A stretch of DNA of 64,000 bases from Luteolibacter flavescens (GTDB taxonomy: Bacteria; Verrucomicrobiota; Verrucomicrobiia; Verrucomicrobiales; Akkermansiaceae): the NCBI RefSeq assembly GCF_025950085.1, contig NZ_JAPDDS010000004.1, forward strand, positions 310,001 through 374,000, given 5' to 3'. Positions within the stretch are counted from its first letter, which is position 1. Every line of letters begins with the position of its first letter. Below are positions 8,419 to 16,510 of this stretch, piece after piece. A program made the position numbers and the translations under genes. The notes beneath the pieces are model-generated. The model was not told the DNA's origin and did no database searches. It was given only the letters and a program-made list of their open reading frames with translations.

Positions 8419-9087
8419 GTGCTGCCTCATCTCCAGCTCTGGCCCGACCCGACCCCGCGCGATGGCCCGGAAAACATGGCCGTGGACCAGTGGCTGGCGG
8501 AGACGTGCGAGGTGCCGGTGCTGCGCAGCTACCGGTGGCTGCCGGGCTGGGGGAGCTACGGGTATTTCGTGAAGACGGCGGACCTGCCCGACCACGGCGG
8601 GGACCTGCGGTGGGTGCGGCGCTGGACGGGCGGGGGCATCGTGGACCACCGGGCGGACTGGACCTACACCCTCTTCATCCCGCGTGGCCACGCGCTGGCA
8701 GAGGCGCGGGGGGCGGAGAGCTACCGGGTGATCCACGCCGCGCTGGTGACGGCACTGCGGGCGGGGGGCGTGGAGGCAAGGCTCTCCGGCGAGATGCCAC
8801 CGGCGGCCGGCGGGGAGTGCTTCCTCCAGCCGGTGGAGCACGACGTGCTGGACGCGGCGGGGCGGAAGATCGCCGGAGCGGGGCAAAGACGCACCGCCAG
8901 GGGTCTGCTGCACCAGGGGTCGGTGGCGGTGTCTGCCCCCGGCGAGTCTCTTCATGCTCAGGCGCTTGCTTTGGCCACGGCGCTTGCAGGGCAGGTGAGC
9001 GAGCGGGAGTTTTTCCCGGATACCGGTTGGCTGGAGGAAGTGGTGGCGGACAGATTCGGCAGCGCCGCGTGGCAGGCGCGGAGGTGA
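8419..9087 (+). CDS. Lipoate/biotin-protein ligase family protein (LplA-like)
   Basis: The start is placed at GTG 8419, giving 222 residues that begin VLPHLQLWPDPTPRDGPENMAVDQWL. This is the typical entry to the BPL/LplA/LipB catalytic fold. RRWTGGGIVDHRADWTYTL (near residue 75) corresponds to the substrate-binding RRxSGGGxVxHxxG segment, and the downstream GAGQRRTARGLLHQGSV matches the IxGxAQRR...LHHGS segment that holds the ligand carbonyl. The conserved catalytic Lys that follows IxG in true ligases is replaced (KIAGAGQ: the lysine sits just before, at K-I-A-G), so activity as an amidotransferase or as a ligase is both possible. It is transcribed divergently from the CbiX-like gene with 103 bp between them and ends convergent with the nitroreductase-like gene. 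Confidence 0.7.
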   Translation: MLPHLQLWPDPTPRDGPENMAVDQWLAETCEVPVLRSYRWLPGWGSYGYFVKTADLPDHGGDLRWVRRWTGGGIVDHRADWTYTLFIPRGHALAEARGAESYRVIHAALVTALRAGGVEARLSGEMPPAAGGECFLQPVEHDVLDAAGRKIAGAGQRRTARGLLHQGSVAVSAPGESLHAQALALATALAGQVSEREFFPDTGWLEEVVADRFGSAAWQARR

Positions 9088-9139
9088 GGTCGCCACCCTC
9101 CCACCTCCGAGATCCGGGCAAAGAACACTCAAGACCGGC

Positions 9140-9796
9140 TCACCGGATGATCTTCACGCGGTCGCTGTAGCGGATCGGGGCGGTGGGGGATTCGGCGGCG
9201 TGGCCGAGGGCGACGTTGATGGTGACCTGATGGTCCGTGGGGATATTCATCAGCTTCAGCAGGTCGGCATTTTCCGGCAGGTTCAGGATGGGGACCAGCG
9301 AGCCCAGCGGGCAGGTGCCGAGGCCGAGGGCGGCGGCGGAGAGCAGGATATTCTGCAGGGTGATGCCGATATCGAGCGTCGCGGTCGGGATGTCCTTGTC
9401 CCCGGCGATGACGATGAGCGTGGGGGCGCTGTGGAAGATGCTGAAGCCGGGCTCGCGGTATCGCGCGGCGCTGCCCTGGAATTCCTTCCCTTGGGCGAAT
9501 CTCAGGAAGCGCTTGTTCACCTCCGCCAGGATGTCCGGATTCTGCACCACTCGCATTTCCCACGGCTGCTTGTTCAGCGCGCTCGGGGCGTAGATGGCGC
9601 AGCGCATGATCACGTCGAGCTGCTCCTGGCTGACCTGCTCGGTGGTGTATTTCCGGATGGAGCGGCGCGTCATCATGTTGTCGATGATGGCGTCCCTACT
9701 AGATCCCTCGTAGGTGACCTTTTCCGGCTGACGTTTCTCGCATCCGGCCAGGGCGGGCACGGCGGCTCCCATCAGCAGCATTTTTCTCCGGTTCAT
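9140..9796 (-). CDS. Nitroreductase-family lipoprotein
   Basis: The protein has 218 residues. The N-terminus MNRRKMLLMGAAVPALAGC ends in a lipobox (L-A-G-C, Cys19), so it should be lipid-anchored outside the cytoplasm. The mature part is a nitroreductase fold: MMTRRSIRKYTTEQV (FMN-phosphate binding region), APSALNKQPWEMRVV, and LGIGxCPLG-like GLGTCPLGSLVPIL. Such proteins bind FMN non-covalently and pass electrons from a nicotinamide donor. NAD(P)H is normally absent outside the membrane, so it may take electrons from the RnfC/RnfD pair encoded upstream. It starts 19 bp after the rnfD stop and is the last gene of that operon. An extracytoplasmic nitroreductase-like protein in an rnf operon is unusual. 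Confidence 0.85.
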   Translation of the reverse strand: MNRRKMLLMGAAVPALAGCEKRQPEKVTYEGSSRDAIIDNMMTRRSIRKYTTEQVSQEQLDVIMRCAIYAPSALNKQPWEMRVVQNPDILAEVNKRFLRFAQGKEFQGSAARYREPGFSIFHSAPTLIVIAGDKDIPTATLDIGITLQNILLSAAALGLGTCPLGSLVPILNLPENADLLKLMNIPTDHQVTINVALGHAAESPTAPIRYSDRVKIIR

Positions 9797-9815
9797 AAAT
9801 CCTGGTGTCTTTCGT

Positions 9816-10919
9816 TCAAACGGGGTTCCCGACCTGCTTCCCCGCGATCAGGCGGAAATGGCAGGCCGTGTAGAGGATGTAGCCGCAGACCAGCCACGGG
9901 ATCATGCCCATGCGGTCCATGGTGATGACGGCCAGCACGGCGAGCGCGATCATCCCCGTCAGCGGAAGGATCTCCGCGGCCCGTGCCCGCCAGTCCGCCG
10001 GCTCGCCCCAGGTGCGCGGGCGGAAGGCGAGGCTGATCGGACGGGCGAAGGCATTCAGCGTGAGGATGGCGAAGGAGACATACTCGTGGCGGATGCCGCC
10101 CTTGACCATGACGAACATCGCGCCGCCCATCATCGCGCCGTAGTAGGCCTTGCCCGCCGGAGTGGTGGGGCTGGAGGGCATGTCCGTGGCCATGAAGATG
10201 GTGCCGAGGAGGATGCCCGCCATGGAGTAGCGGATGGCATTCTCCGGAGCACTCATGTCGCCCAGCCACACCAGCGCCATGAAGGTGCCGAGCAGCGCGA
10301 GCGGGATGTGCCACGAGATGCGGTGCCGCAGCAGCAGGTAGAGGCCGCCCAGCGCGATGCACGCGAGCGAGCATTCGCCGACGGCGCCGCCGGGCCTGAA
10401 GACGAGCGAGGCGAGGTAGCCATCGACGCCCGAGGGCTCGATGTGCGGGAAGAGATCGCGCGTCGAGCGCTGCACCAGGTCCGCCGTCTTCCAGATGTCC
10501 GGCGAGGTCATCACGGAGGCGAAGAAGACCGACATGAACTCCCGGCCCACGAGCGCGGGATTGAAGACATTCTTCCCCAGTCCGCCGAAGACCAGCTTGC
10601 CAAACAGGATGGCCGCGGCAGAGCCGAATGCCACCACGGGCAGGGGCGTCGCAGGCGAGAGCGTGAAGACCAGCAGCAGCGACGTGATGACCGCGGACCC
10701 GTCCAGGATGCTCGCGGGGCGGCGCAGCAGCAGCGTGGAGAAAAGCAGCTCCGTCACCCAGGCCGCGGCGATGGCGGTGCCTACCTGCCAGAGGACCACG
10801 CTGCCGTAGGCCCACCACGCGGCGGCCAGCAGCGGGAGCAATGCCAGTATGACGTCCAGCATCACCACCTGCACGGTGTGAAAGCGGGGCTTCAGGTGGG
10901 GGCTGCGGCTACGGCTCAT
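9816..10919 (-). CDS. rnfD: RnfD-like membrane flavoprotein subunit
   Basis: The protein has 367 residues with about eight to ten hydrophobic helices, of the NQR2/RnfD/RnfE family. Family signatures are FGGLGKNVFNPALVGREF (about 111-128), MATDMPSSPTTPAGKAYYGA (about 243-262) and the closing CGYILYTACHFR. The SPTTP element matches the site where RnfD carries FMN covalently on a threonine (Thr252 or Thr253 here), attached by ApbE, whose gene lies two genes upstream. It should carry electrons across or within the inner membrane. It starts 6 bp after the rnfC stop. In a full Rnf complex it would work with RnfA, B, E and G, none of which is encoded here. Confidence 0.92.
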   Translation of the reverse strand: MSRSRSPHLKPRFHTVQVVMLDVILALLPLLAAAWWAYGSVVLWQVGTAIAAAWVTELLFSTLLLRRPASILDGSAVITSLLLVFTLSPATPLPVVAFGSAAAILFGKLVFGGLGKNVFNPALVGREFMSVFFASVMTSPDIWKTADLVQRSTRDLFPHIEPSGVDGYLASLVFRPGGAVGECSLACIALGGLYLLLRHRISWHIPLALLGTFMALVWLGDMSAPENAIRYSMAGILLGTIFMATDMPSSPTTPAGKAYYGAMMGGAMFVMVKGGIRHEYVSFAILTLNAFARPISLAFRPRTWGEPADWRARAAEILPLTGMIALAVLAVITMDRMGMIPWLVCGYILYTACHFRLIAGKQVGNPV

Positions 10920-10925
10920 CTAGTA

Positions 10926-12194
10926 CTAGGCGCGTGTGAGATCGCGCAGGGCCGCCTTCCCCGCGTGGATGCTTTCCATGAGCGGCACGTCGCTCGGGCA
11001 GGCGTATTCGCAGGCGCCGCACTCGATGCAGTCGGGCAGGTGCAGGCCGGTCATGGCGTGCGTGTCGCCCCTTGACTGCGCGCGGGCGAATTCCACGGGC
11101 ATCAGCCGCTGCGGACAGACGTCCACGCACAGCCCGCACTGGATGCAATTGTAGGCGGCCAGCGGCTTCCTGCGCAGCACCAGCAGGCCGCCTGCGCCCT
11201 TGTGGACGGGCGTGTCCGGCGACTCCAGTTCCACGCCCATCATGCCGCCGCCGAGGATGATGCGCTGCGCCTCCGGGTCCCAGCCGCTGCCGGTCTCGCG
11301 CAGGATGTGGCCGACCGGGGTGCCGATCTTGACGTGGAAATTCCCCGTCCGCGGGCTGCCCTCGCCGGACACGGTGATGACGCGGCCGATGTAGGGGCGG
11401 CCCTCGTGGAGGGCGCGGTGGATCGCGCGCACGGTGCCGACATTGCTGACCAGCACGCCGTGCGCGGCGGGGATGCTGCCCTTCCTCAGCTCCAGCCCGG
11501 TGACGGAGCGGATGAGCTGCAGCTCGCCGCCCTGCGGGTAGGTGTCCGGCACGATGTGGACTTCCAGCGGCACGCCGAGGCGCGCGGCCGTTTTCAGCAG
11601 CGGGCGCTTCAGGTCCTTGTTCTGCCGCTCGATCGCGATGACCAACCGCGCCGCGCCGGTGACGTTGCGGATGACCTGCGCGGCCTCCAGCAGCGGCTCC
11701 GCTTCCTCTTTCATCACGGCGTAGTCCGCGCTGAGGTAGGGCTCGCACTCGACGCCATTCAGGATGACCGTGGAGATCGCGCTGCCGCCGGTACGATACT
11801 TCAGGGCGGCGGGAAAGCGTGCGCCTCCCGCGCCCTCGATGCCGTGATCCAGCAGTGCCTGGAGGAAATCGTCGGGCGCGAGTGTGCCGGGTGCGGCCTG
11901 CCGCGATGGCTCGGCTTCATCCTCGCGGAAGTCATTCTGCAGGCATAGTACTTCCTGCCCGGCGATGGTGCGGACGCCCGTGATGATGCCGGATGCAGGT
12001 GCGTGCAGCCGGGCGGCGAAGACTCCCGTGCTCTCGGCGACGAGTTGGTACTTCTTCACCGCATCGCCCGCCTTCACCACCGGGGTCAATGTCCCACGGT
12101 AGCTGCCGAGCGGCAGGTGAAACTCCGGCGGATCCGCGATCACGGCGATCCCGTGATGCTTCGTGCGCTTTTTCAGTGAAGGGATCAGAAGCAT
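10926..12194 (-). CDS. rnfC: RnfC-like NADH/ferredoxin-side electron transport subunit
   Basis: The protein has 422 residues. The N-terminal RnfC barrel-sandwich part contains LPLGSYRGTLTPVVKAGDAV and HAPASGIITGV (about 27-73). The Nqo1-type Rossmann domain contains the GIEGAGGARFPAALK loop (118-132) and ILNGVECEPYLSADYAVM (144-161), which bind NADH and FMN. Two 4Fe-4S motifs end the protein: Cys350/353/356/360 and Cys389/392/395/399. It oxidises NADH or ferredoxin on the cytoplasmic face and passes electrons to the membrane partner, here RnfD. The gene overlaps the apbE stop by 10 bp and precedes rnfD by 6 bp, so the operon is tight. The length is shorter than proteobacterial RnfC, which have a long repeat tail. 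Confidence 0.94.
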   Translation of the reverse strand: MLLIPSLKKRTKHHGIAVIADPPEFHLPLGSYRGTLTPVVKAGDAVKKYQLVAESTGVFAARLHAPASGIITGVRTIAGQEVLCLQNDFREDEAEPSRQAAPGTLAPDDFLQALLDHGIEGAGGARFPAALKYRTGGSAISTVILNGVECEPYLSADYAVMKEEAEPLLEAAQVIRNVTGAARLVIAIERQNKDLKRPLLKTAARLGVPLEVHIVPDTYPQGGELQLIRSVTGLELRKGSIPAAHGVLVSNVGTVRAIHRALHEGRPYIGRVITVSGEGSPRTGNFHVKIGTPVGHILRETGSGWDPEAQRIILGGGMMGVELESPDTPVHKGAGGLLVLRRKPLAAYNCIQCGLCVDVCPQRLMPVEFARAQSRGDTHAMTGLHLPDCIECGACEYACPSDVPLMESIHAGKAALRDLTRA

Positions 12195-13141
12195 GCGCGG
12201 CTCGTGGTGCGGTGTCCGTGATCCGACAGGTGGAAGTATTCGAAATCGAAGCGCTCGCCCACGGCTCGTGCGACTCCCGCCAACTCGTCATCACGCACGG
12301 AGAAGAGCGCGGTGGACAGCGCGTCGCCGAGGAAGGCATCGCGCGTGCGCACGCCCACCTGCACGGTCGCGGAGGGATGGCCGGTGCGGGAGTCGAGGAT
12401 GTGCCCGTAGCTCTTCCCGCCGATGACGAGCTTGTTGTGAGCGCGGGCGGAGAGGCTGAAGCATTCGTTCGCGATGGCGATGCGTCCTTGGAAGATGCCC
12501 GGGAGATCGGGATGCGGGAGGTTCACCTTCCACGTCGCGTGGCGCTCGTCATTCAGCGCCATGATGGTGCTGCCGCCGGCATTGATGATCGCGTCGGTGA
12601 CGCCCTCGGCTTTCAGGAATCTAACGACTTCATCCACCGCGTGAGCTTTCAGGAAAGAGCCGGTGATGATCTCTTGGCCACGTGCGATCTTCACACGATG
12701 GCCGTCGATTTCGATCCGGCGGTGGTCCACGCGTCGCAGGGTTTCATGCAACGCGGCGGCATCGGGAATAGCGTGCCCGGCGGTGCGGTAGAAGCCCCAC
12801 AGGCGGATCAGCGGCATGCAGGTGATGTCGTAACTGCCATGGGTGAGTGAGGAGATCTCGCCGAGCGTGCGGATCATCTTCACGCAGGTCTCGTCCACCT
12901 CGACCCACTCGCCCGCGTGGCGATTGATGCGGCTGAAAAGCGAGCCGGGCTGGTGGGAATTGTATCGCGCGTCGATGCGCTCCAGCACTTCGAAGCATCG
13001 GTCGAGCAACGCCTCGCCGTGATGGGCGGGCAGCTTCACCTTCACCTGGCAGTGGAAGATGCGGCGCGTCTGGAAGCGATAGGTCGTGGCCTTTGTCTCC
13101 GCTGCCGACGCCGTGGAGTCGTCAGAAAGTATCAGAGGCAT
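12185..13141 (-). CDS. apbE: FAD:protein FMN transferase (ApbE)
   Basis: The protein has 318 residues. ApbE signatures: IDARYNSHQPGSLFSRINR near residue 55, HGSYDITCMPLIRLWGF near residue 98, INAGGSTIMAL near residue 185, and the C-terminal ILDSRTGHPSATVQVGVRTRDAFLGDALSTALF, with the Asp that binds the metal. ApbE transfers FMN from FAD to a Ser/Thr of extracytoplasmic or membrane proteins; the RnfD SPTTP site encoded downstream is the obvious target. No clear signal peptide is seen: the N-terminus MPLILSDDSTASAAE is polar. Export may therefore depend on another route, or the flavin transfer occurs at the cytosolic side. It overlaps both neighbours, by 20 bp upstream and 10 bp downstream. Confidence 0.93.
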   Translation of the reverse strand: MPLILSDDSTASAAETKATTYRFQTRRIFHCQVKVKLPAHHGEALLDRCFEVLERIDARYNSHQPGSLFSRINRHAGEWVEVDETCVKMIRTLGEISSLTHGSYDITCMPLIRLWGFYRTAGHAIPDAAALHETLRRVDHRRIEIDGHRVKIARGQEIITGSFLKAHAVDEVVRFLKAEGVTDAIINAGGSTIMALNDERHATWKVNLPHPDLPGIFQGRIAIANECFSLSARAHNKLVIGGKSYGHILDSRTGHPSATVQVGVRTRDAFLGDALSTALFSVRDDELAGVARAVGERFDFEYFHLSDHGHRTTSRACF

Positions 13142-13451
13142 TTTCGTCGTCGTTCGTTTCCGTGCCCGAGGTGCGTGCCGGCCGGAGCGCTTTGAAATTC
13201 ACGCGGCCGACGTGCATGGTGCGGAAGTAGGTGTGGGGATTTCGCAGATCCCCGGTGGCGGGATTGCGGACCAGCACCTGGGTTTCGAAGGGCTCGCTGG
13301 AGGCGATGCGTGCTTCTTCCGCTTGTTTGCGCGTGGCTTCCTTCGTGCGCTTCTCCTCGCGGATTTTTTCCCACAGGTCGCGATTGCCGAAGACGAGGAG
13401 TCCGAGGCTCGCCGCGTAGAGCAGCGCGTGACCGGGTTGGATACGTAGCAT
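13122..13451 (-). CDS. Small membrane protein heading the rnfCD-apbE operon
   Basis: The protein has 109 residues from ATG 13451; the longer frame to 13526 adds a non-conserved-looking stretch. One hydrophobic segment (HALLYAASLGLLVFG, about residues 8-22) is followed by a charged Lys/Glu helix (WEKIREEKRTKEATRKQAEE) and a polar tail with RNPATGDLRNPHTYFRTMHVG. It contains no Cys pair and no flavinylation motif, so it is not an obvious RnfG or RnfB replacement. It overlaps apbE by 20 bp, which implies translational coupling. A structural or docking role for the reduced Rnf module is possible but not shown by the sequence. No family recognised. Confidence 0.72.
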   Translation of the reverse strand: MLRIQPGHALLYAASLGLLVFGNRDLWEKIREEKRTKEATRKQAEEARIASSEPFETQVLVRNPATGDLRNPHTYFRTMHVGRVNFKALRPARTSGTETNDDENASDTF

Positions 13452-13703
13452 GCGGAGGAGAGTCGGTGGATGTGATTCACGCTGCCACGCCGACACGGAA
13501 GGGAGCCCGGTGCGTGCGGTTGGCAACCAGGGTCTCCATAGAAGAGGCGCGGGTGTGGATCATTGCGCCCCTAAGAGCATGGCGGTCCCGGGTTATTCCC
13601 CGGCGAGTGAGGGAATGCGGGTATCCCCGTAGGTGTGTGTGGGAAGGGAATACAGGTGTCTCCATGGCCGCGTACGGGTAAAGGAATGCGTCTTCGGGAT
13701 CTC

Positions 13704-14121
13704 AGGGCCAAAGGCCCGGTCATCCCTCAGCCCGGGCCAACGGCCCGGGAACGTGTGGGCCCGTAACGGCGGCCTGAAGGGCCGCGATATCTGTCAGCGG
13801 GTCTCAACCGAAAGACGACAAAGTGAATGCCCAGCATGAAGGCGTCCCGCGCGGATCACGGGTGGCATTTTCCCGATAGACCGGCGTGTCTAATATCGCG
13901 TCCCTTCAGGCCGCCGACCTCTGCGATCAGCAAACCCCGGGCGATGCCCGGGGCTGAGGAATGAACGGGCCGTTGGCCCTGAAGAAAGAGGCGAAAGAGG
14001 ACCGGGATTTTAAGGCAAGAGGACCGGGATTTTAGGGCCGAAGGCCCGGCCATCCCTCAGCCCGGGCCAACGGCCCGGGAAATGCGCCGTGTGATCACGG
14101 CGGCCTGAAAGGCCGCGATAC
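13704..14121. repeat. Three copies of a ~90-bp palindromic intergenic repeat in a gene-free region
   Basis: No gene is visible between 13452 and 14187. A unit of about 88 bp appears at 13704-13790 and 14034-14121 in direct orientation and at 13892-13981 inverted and more diverged. Each copy has three nested hairpins: GGGCC..GGCCC, CCCGGGCC..GGCCCGGG and a last GGCGGCCTGAAGGGCCGCGATA-like block. A short tandem of GGACCGGGATTTTA also occurs at 14000-14036. Confidence 0.82.
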
Positions 14122-14187
14122 CTTCGGGCCTGAAGAACGAAGCCCGGCTGGAACGCTATGCACGCCGCGGCCAGGCTTCCCCCTAAC

Positions 14188-14718
14188 TCAATGCAAGCTC
14201 CCCTCCACACGCTCCCAGCTCGCGCGGGTGGCTTGGCGGGCGCGGTTCCACGTCAGGCGCGATGCTCCCTTGTTTGCCTCCCACTCCTTCTCAAGTTCGG
14301 GCTCGACCTCGTGGAAGGGGATCTTTCTCACCCCGGGGACGTGTTCCCAGCCCATGCGGTAGGCGGGCTGATAGTCCTCGTATCCCAACTCGGGATCCGC
14401 CCATGGCTGGGAAGCGTGGTGCTCGCGCCAATGCGCATCCTCGACCGTGGGGTCGATATTCTCCGCGATCGCCTTGCCCGCAACGGCTCCGGCGAGTCCA
14501 CCGACTGCTGCTCCGACCGCCGCACCCACGGGACCTGCCACGGCACCCAATGCGGCTCCGGCGAGCGCGCCACCCGTGGTGCCAACGCCCACGCCGACGG
14601 GATGGCTGCCGGGTTCACCGGTGATCGGATCGGGATTCAGGTCGAGCTCGGGCTTCTCCGCGACGACTTCCGCTTCGATGACATCTTCGTGTTTCATGGC
14701 AGTAAGAGGTTGGTTCAT
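14188..14718 (-). CDS. Glycine-zipper hypothetical protein
   Basis: The protein has 176 residues. An acidic N-terminus (DVIEAEVVAEKPELDLNPDP) is followed by a Gly/Ala-rich hydrophobic region of about 45 residues (about 42-86) with regular Gly spacing (GALAGAALGAVAGPVG and AAVGGLAGAVAGKAIAE), a glycine-zipper pattern that favours membrane insertion or oligomerisation. The C-terminal third is hydrophilic, with HWREHHASQPWADPELGYEDY and a basic end. There is no signal peptide. Similar proteins are annotated as hypothetical, sometimes stress-related, in environmental bacteria. It stands alone between long repeat-rich gaps. Function not known. Confidence 0.8.
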   Translation of the reverse strand: MNQPLTAMKHEDVIEAEVVAEKPELDLNPDPITGEPGSHPVGVGVGTTGGALAGAALGAVAGPVGAAVGAAVGGLAGAVAGKAIAENIDPTVEDAHWREHHASQPWADPELGYEDYQPAYRMGWEHVPGVRKIPFHEVEPELEKEWEANKGASRLTWNRARQATRASWERVEGSLH

Positions 14719-14937
14719 GGGTTCGACGACAAAGGAGCGGGTTGCTCCTTTGATCTGATGCCGATGTCATCGCAACCTGCATGCCAAGGGACTGTGCACG
14801 CTATTGCCGTGCTTTATCCTGTAGCCCCGGCGCAATTTGCCCCGGCGTCCCGTGCACATGGCCCCGCGTGGCAAAACATCGCATGCCCTGCGGATCGGCA
14901 TTGAAAGCACGCGCGCCCGCCGTAGTTTCCCGGCGCC

Positions 14938-15042
14938 ATGCTGCAAGGTGCTGGAGCCGCGGTGCTCACCGTGATCGTGATTGTCGCGCTGCTCGCCCTG
15001 GCGCGGCTCATCACGAATTGGATCGTGGACTGGTGGGAATAG
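14938..15042 (+). CDS. Putative 34-residue single-span membrane protein
   Basis: Reading the plus strand from ATG 14938 to TAG 15042 gives 34 residues. A small Gly/Ala start is followed by one hydrophobic helix (AVLTVIVIVALLALARLI) and a polar aromatic end (NWIVDWWE). The pattern of one membrane span with a Trp-rich border is typical of bacterial micro-proteins. No strong ribosome binding site is visible, and the gene sits alone between the glycine-zipper gene (divergent) and the terminator at 15066. Chance occurrence cannot be excluded. Confidence 0.42.
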   Translation: MLQGAGAAVLTVIVIVALLALARLITNWIVDWWE

Positions 15043-15065
15043 ATCGCGTGAAGCCGCTTTTCTAA

Positions 15066-15104
15066 CAGAAAAGAAAAACGCCGCGGGTTCGTGGTCCCGC
15101 GGCG
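15066..15104 (-). terminator. Rho-independent terminator for the porin gene
   Basis: Read on the minus strand, CGCCGCGGG (15104-15096) pairs with CCCGCGGCG (15087-15079) and is followed by TTTTTCTTTT. It lies 33 bp downstream of the porin stop. Confidence 0.85.
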
Positions 15105-15136
15105 TCGTGATCGATGAAGGTGGGGCGAGCCGAGCT

Positions 15137-16360
15137 TCAGAAGGTATAGCTCAGCTCGACGCTCACGCGCGTGGTGGACTTGTAGAGCGCGTCACTGGTG
15201 TCGAAGTAGCCGAGCTTGCCGAGGGCGGTGAAGTGGTCGTCGAACTTCTTCGCGAGCACGGAGTCGAATCCGAAACCGAGGTCGTTGCTGATGGCATTGT
15301 CGCCGAAGATGTGGGCGACATTCGTCCACTTGATGCCCCAGAAGATGGGGATCATGTAGCTGGCGTAGGTATCGGTGAGGCCGCCGTGGGTACCATTGAT
15401 GCGGCGAGCATCGGTGGCGTCGGCATAGCCATTGAAGGCGTGGACGGTGCAGAGCGGCGTCTGCACGCCGGCGTCCATGTGCTCCACGCCGAGGAGGAGG
15501 ACCTGGTCGCCGAAGTTCTTCGTGACAGTGAAGTGGGCATAGAGGCCTTCCTCATTGTTCAGCGGGCCCGCCTCGTCCTGATACGCGAGCTCGCCGTAGA
15601 GGGTGAGACCGGCCACCGCTCCCTTGGCGCTCAGGCCGTAGGTCTGGTTGTCCCAGCCGACGGTGACGCCGTCGTCGAAGCTCATGTCGTAGATGTAGCC
15701 GCCGAGGGTGAGGCCCTTGATGCCAGTGTAGGAGGCATTGAAGAGGTGGATCTCGCCGGGTGCATTCTCGAAGATGCCGGTAGCGTCCTCGCCGAAGACG
15801 CGGTTCACCTGGTCGATGAAGGTGTAGTTCAGCGTGAGGCCGGGGATGGAGCTGTTAGAGAGCGAGATGGCGTCGTAGGTCTGCTCGTTCTGACGCCAGC
15901 CGACATTGCCGACGAAGGCCGCATTGTCGTAGATGATGCGCTGGCGGCCGAGCTTCACCGTGGTGTCAAAGCCGGTGTACTGCAGGTAGGCCTGGTTCAA
16001 CTCGGCATTCTCGGGATCGTTGATGAAGGAATTCCGCACGTCATCCGGGTCCACGCCGGGAGCACCGCCGTAGTAGTCATCGATGACGGCCTGCGTGAAC
16101 TCTCCCTCGACGAGCGCGGAAAAGCCGTGCCACGCCTTTGTCTTCAGCCCGATGCGTTCGCGGATGGTGAGCGCGTGCGAGGGATCGAGCCCGTCCACGT
16201 CGGCGAATTCATAGCGCGCGCGGATGTCGATGATGGGCGTGACCCATGGCGCGTCCTTCGCCGCGGCGATCTCGGGCGATGGGGTGGGCGTGCCTGCCCG
16301 GGCGATGACAGTGGTGGCGGCGAGTGCCAGCAAAGGGGAGGTGGTGAGGTGGATTTTCAT
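15137..16360 (-). CDS. Outer-membrane beta-barrel protein, alginate-export-porin-like
   Basis: The protein has 407 residues from ATG 16360; a longer frame to 16393 adds 11 residues before the signal peptide. The signal peptide is MKIHLTTSPLLALAATTVIARAG. The rest is built of alternating amphipathic strands (for example TVKLGRQRIIYDNAAFVGNV, ALVEGEFTQAVIDDYYGG, LTLNYTFIDQVNRVFGED) and closes with VSVELSYTF, a typical outer-membrane terminal strand with aromatic C-terminal Phe. The LGRQ...NVGWRQNEQTYDA region resembles the alginate-export family (PF13372). It should form a monomeric 16-18-strand channel. The transported substrate cannot be told from the sequence. A terminator follows, and the 628 bp upstream are gene-free and repeat-rich. 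Confidence 0.85.
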   Translation of the reverse strand: MKIHLTTSPLLALAATTVIARAGTPTPSPEIAAAKDAPWVTPIIDIRARYEFADVDGLDPSHALTIRERIGLKTKAWHGFSALVEGEFTQAVIDDYYGGAPGVDPDDVRNSFINDPENAELNQAYLQYTGFDTTVKLGRQRIIYDNAAFVGNVGWRQNEQTYDAISLSNSSIPGLTLNYTFIDQVNRVFGEDATGIFENAPGEIHLFNASYTGIKGLTLGGYIYDMSFDDGVTVGWDNQTYGLSAKGAVAGLTLYGELAYQDEAGPLNNEEGLYAHFTVTKNFGDQVLLLGVEHMDAGVQTPLCTVHAFNGYADATDARRINGTHGGLTDTYASYMIPIFWGIKWTNVAHIFGDNAISNDLGFGFDSVLAKKFDDHFTALGKLGYFDTSDALYKSTTRVSVELSYTF

Positions 16361-16510
16361 CGTGACTGACTTTCGTGAGACGGGAGGTGGCAAAGCCGGA
16401 GCCTTGCCAAGGAGGGTGGTGTGATGAAACCGATGCGTGCGAAATATGACGGCTGGAGATGAATGAGGCTCATCCCGCGGGGAAACAAGGGGGATTCGCG
16501 GGGAGGGGGA

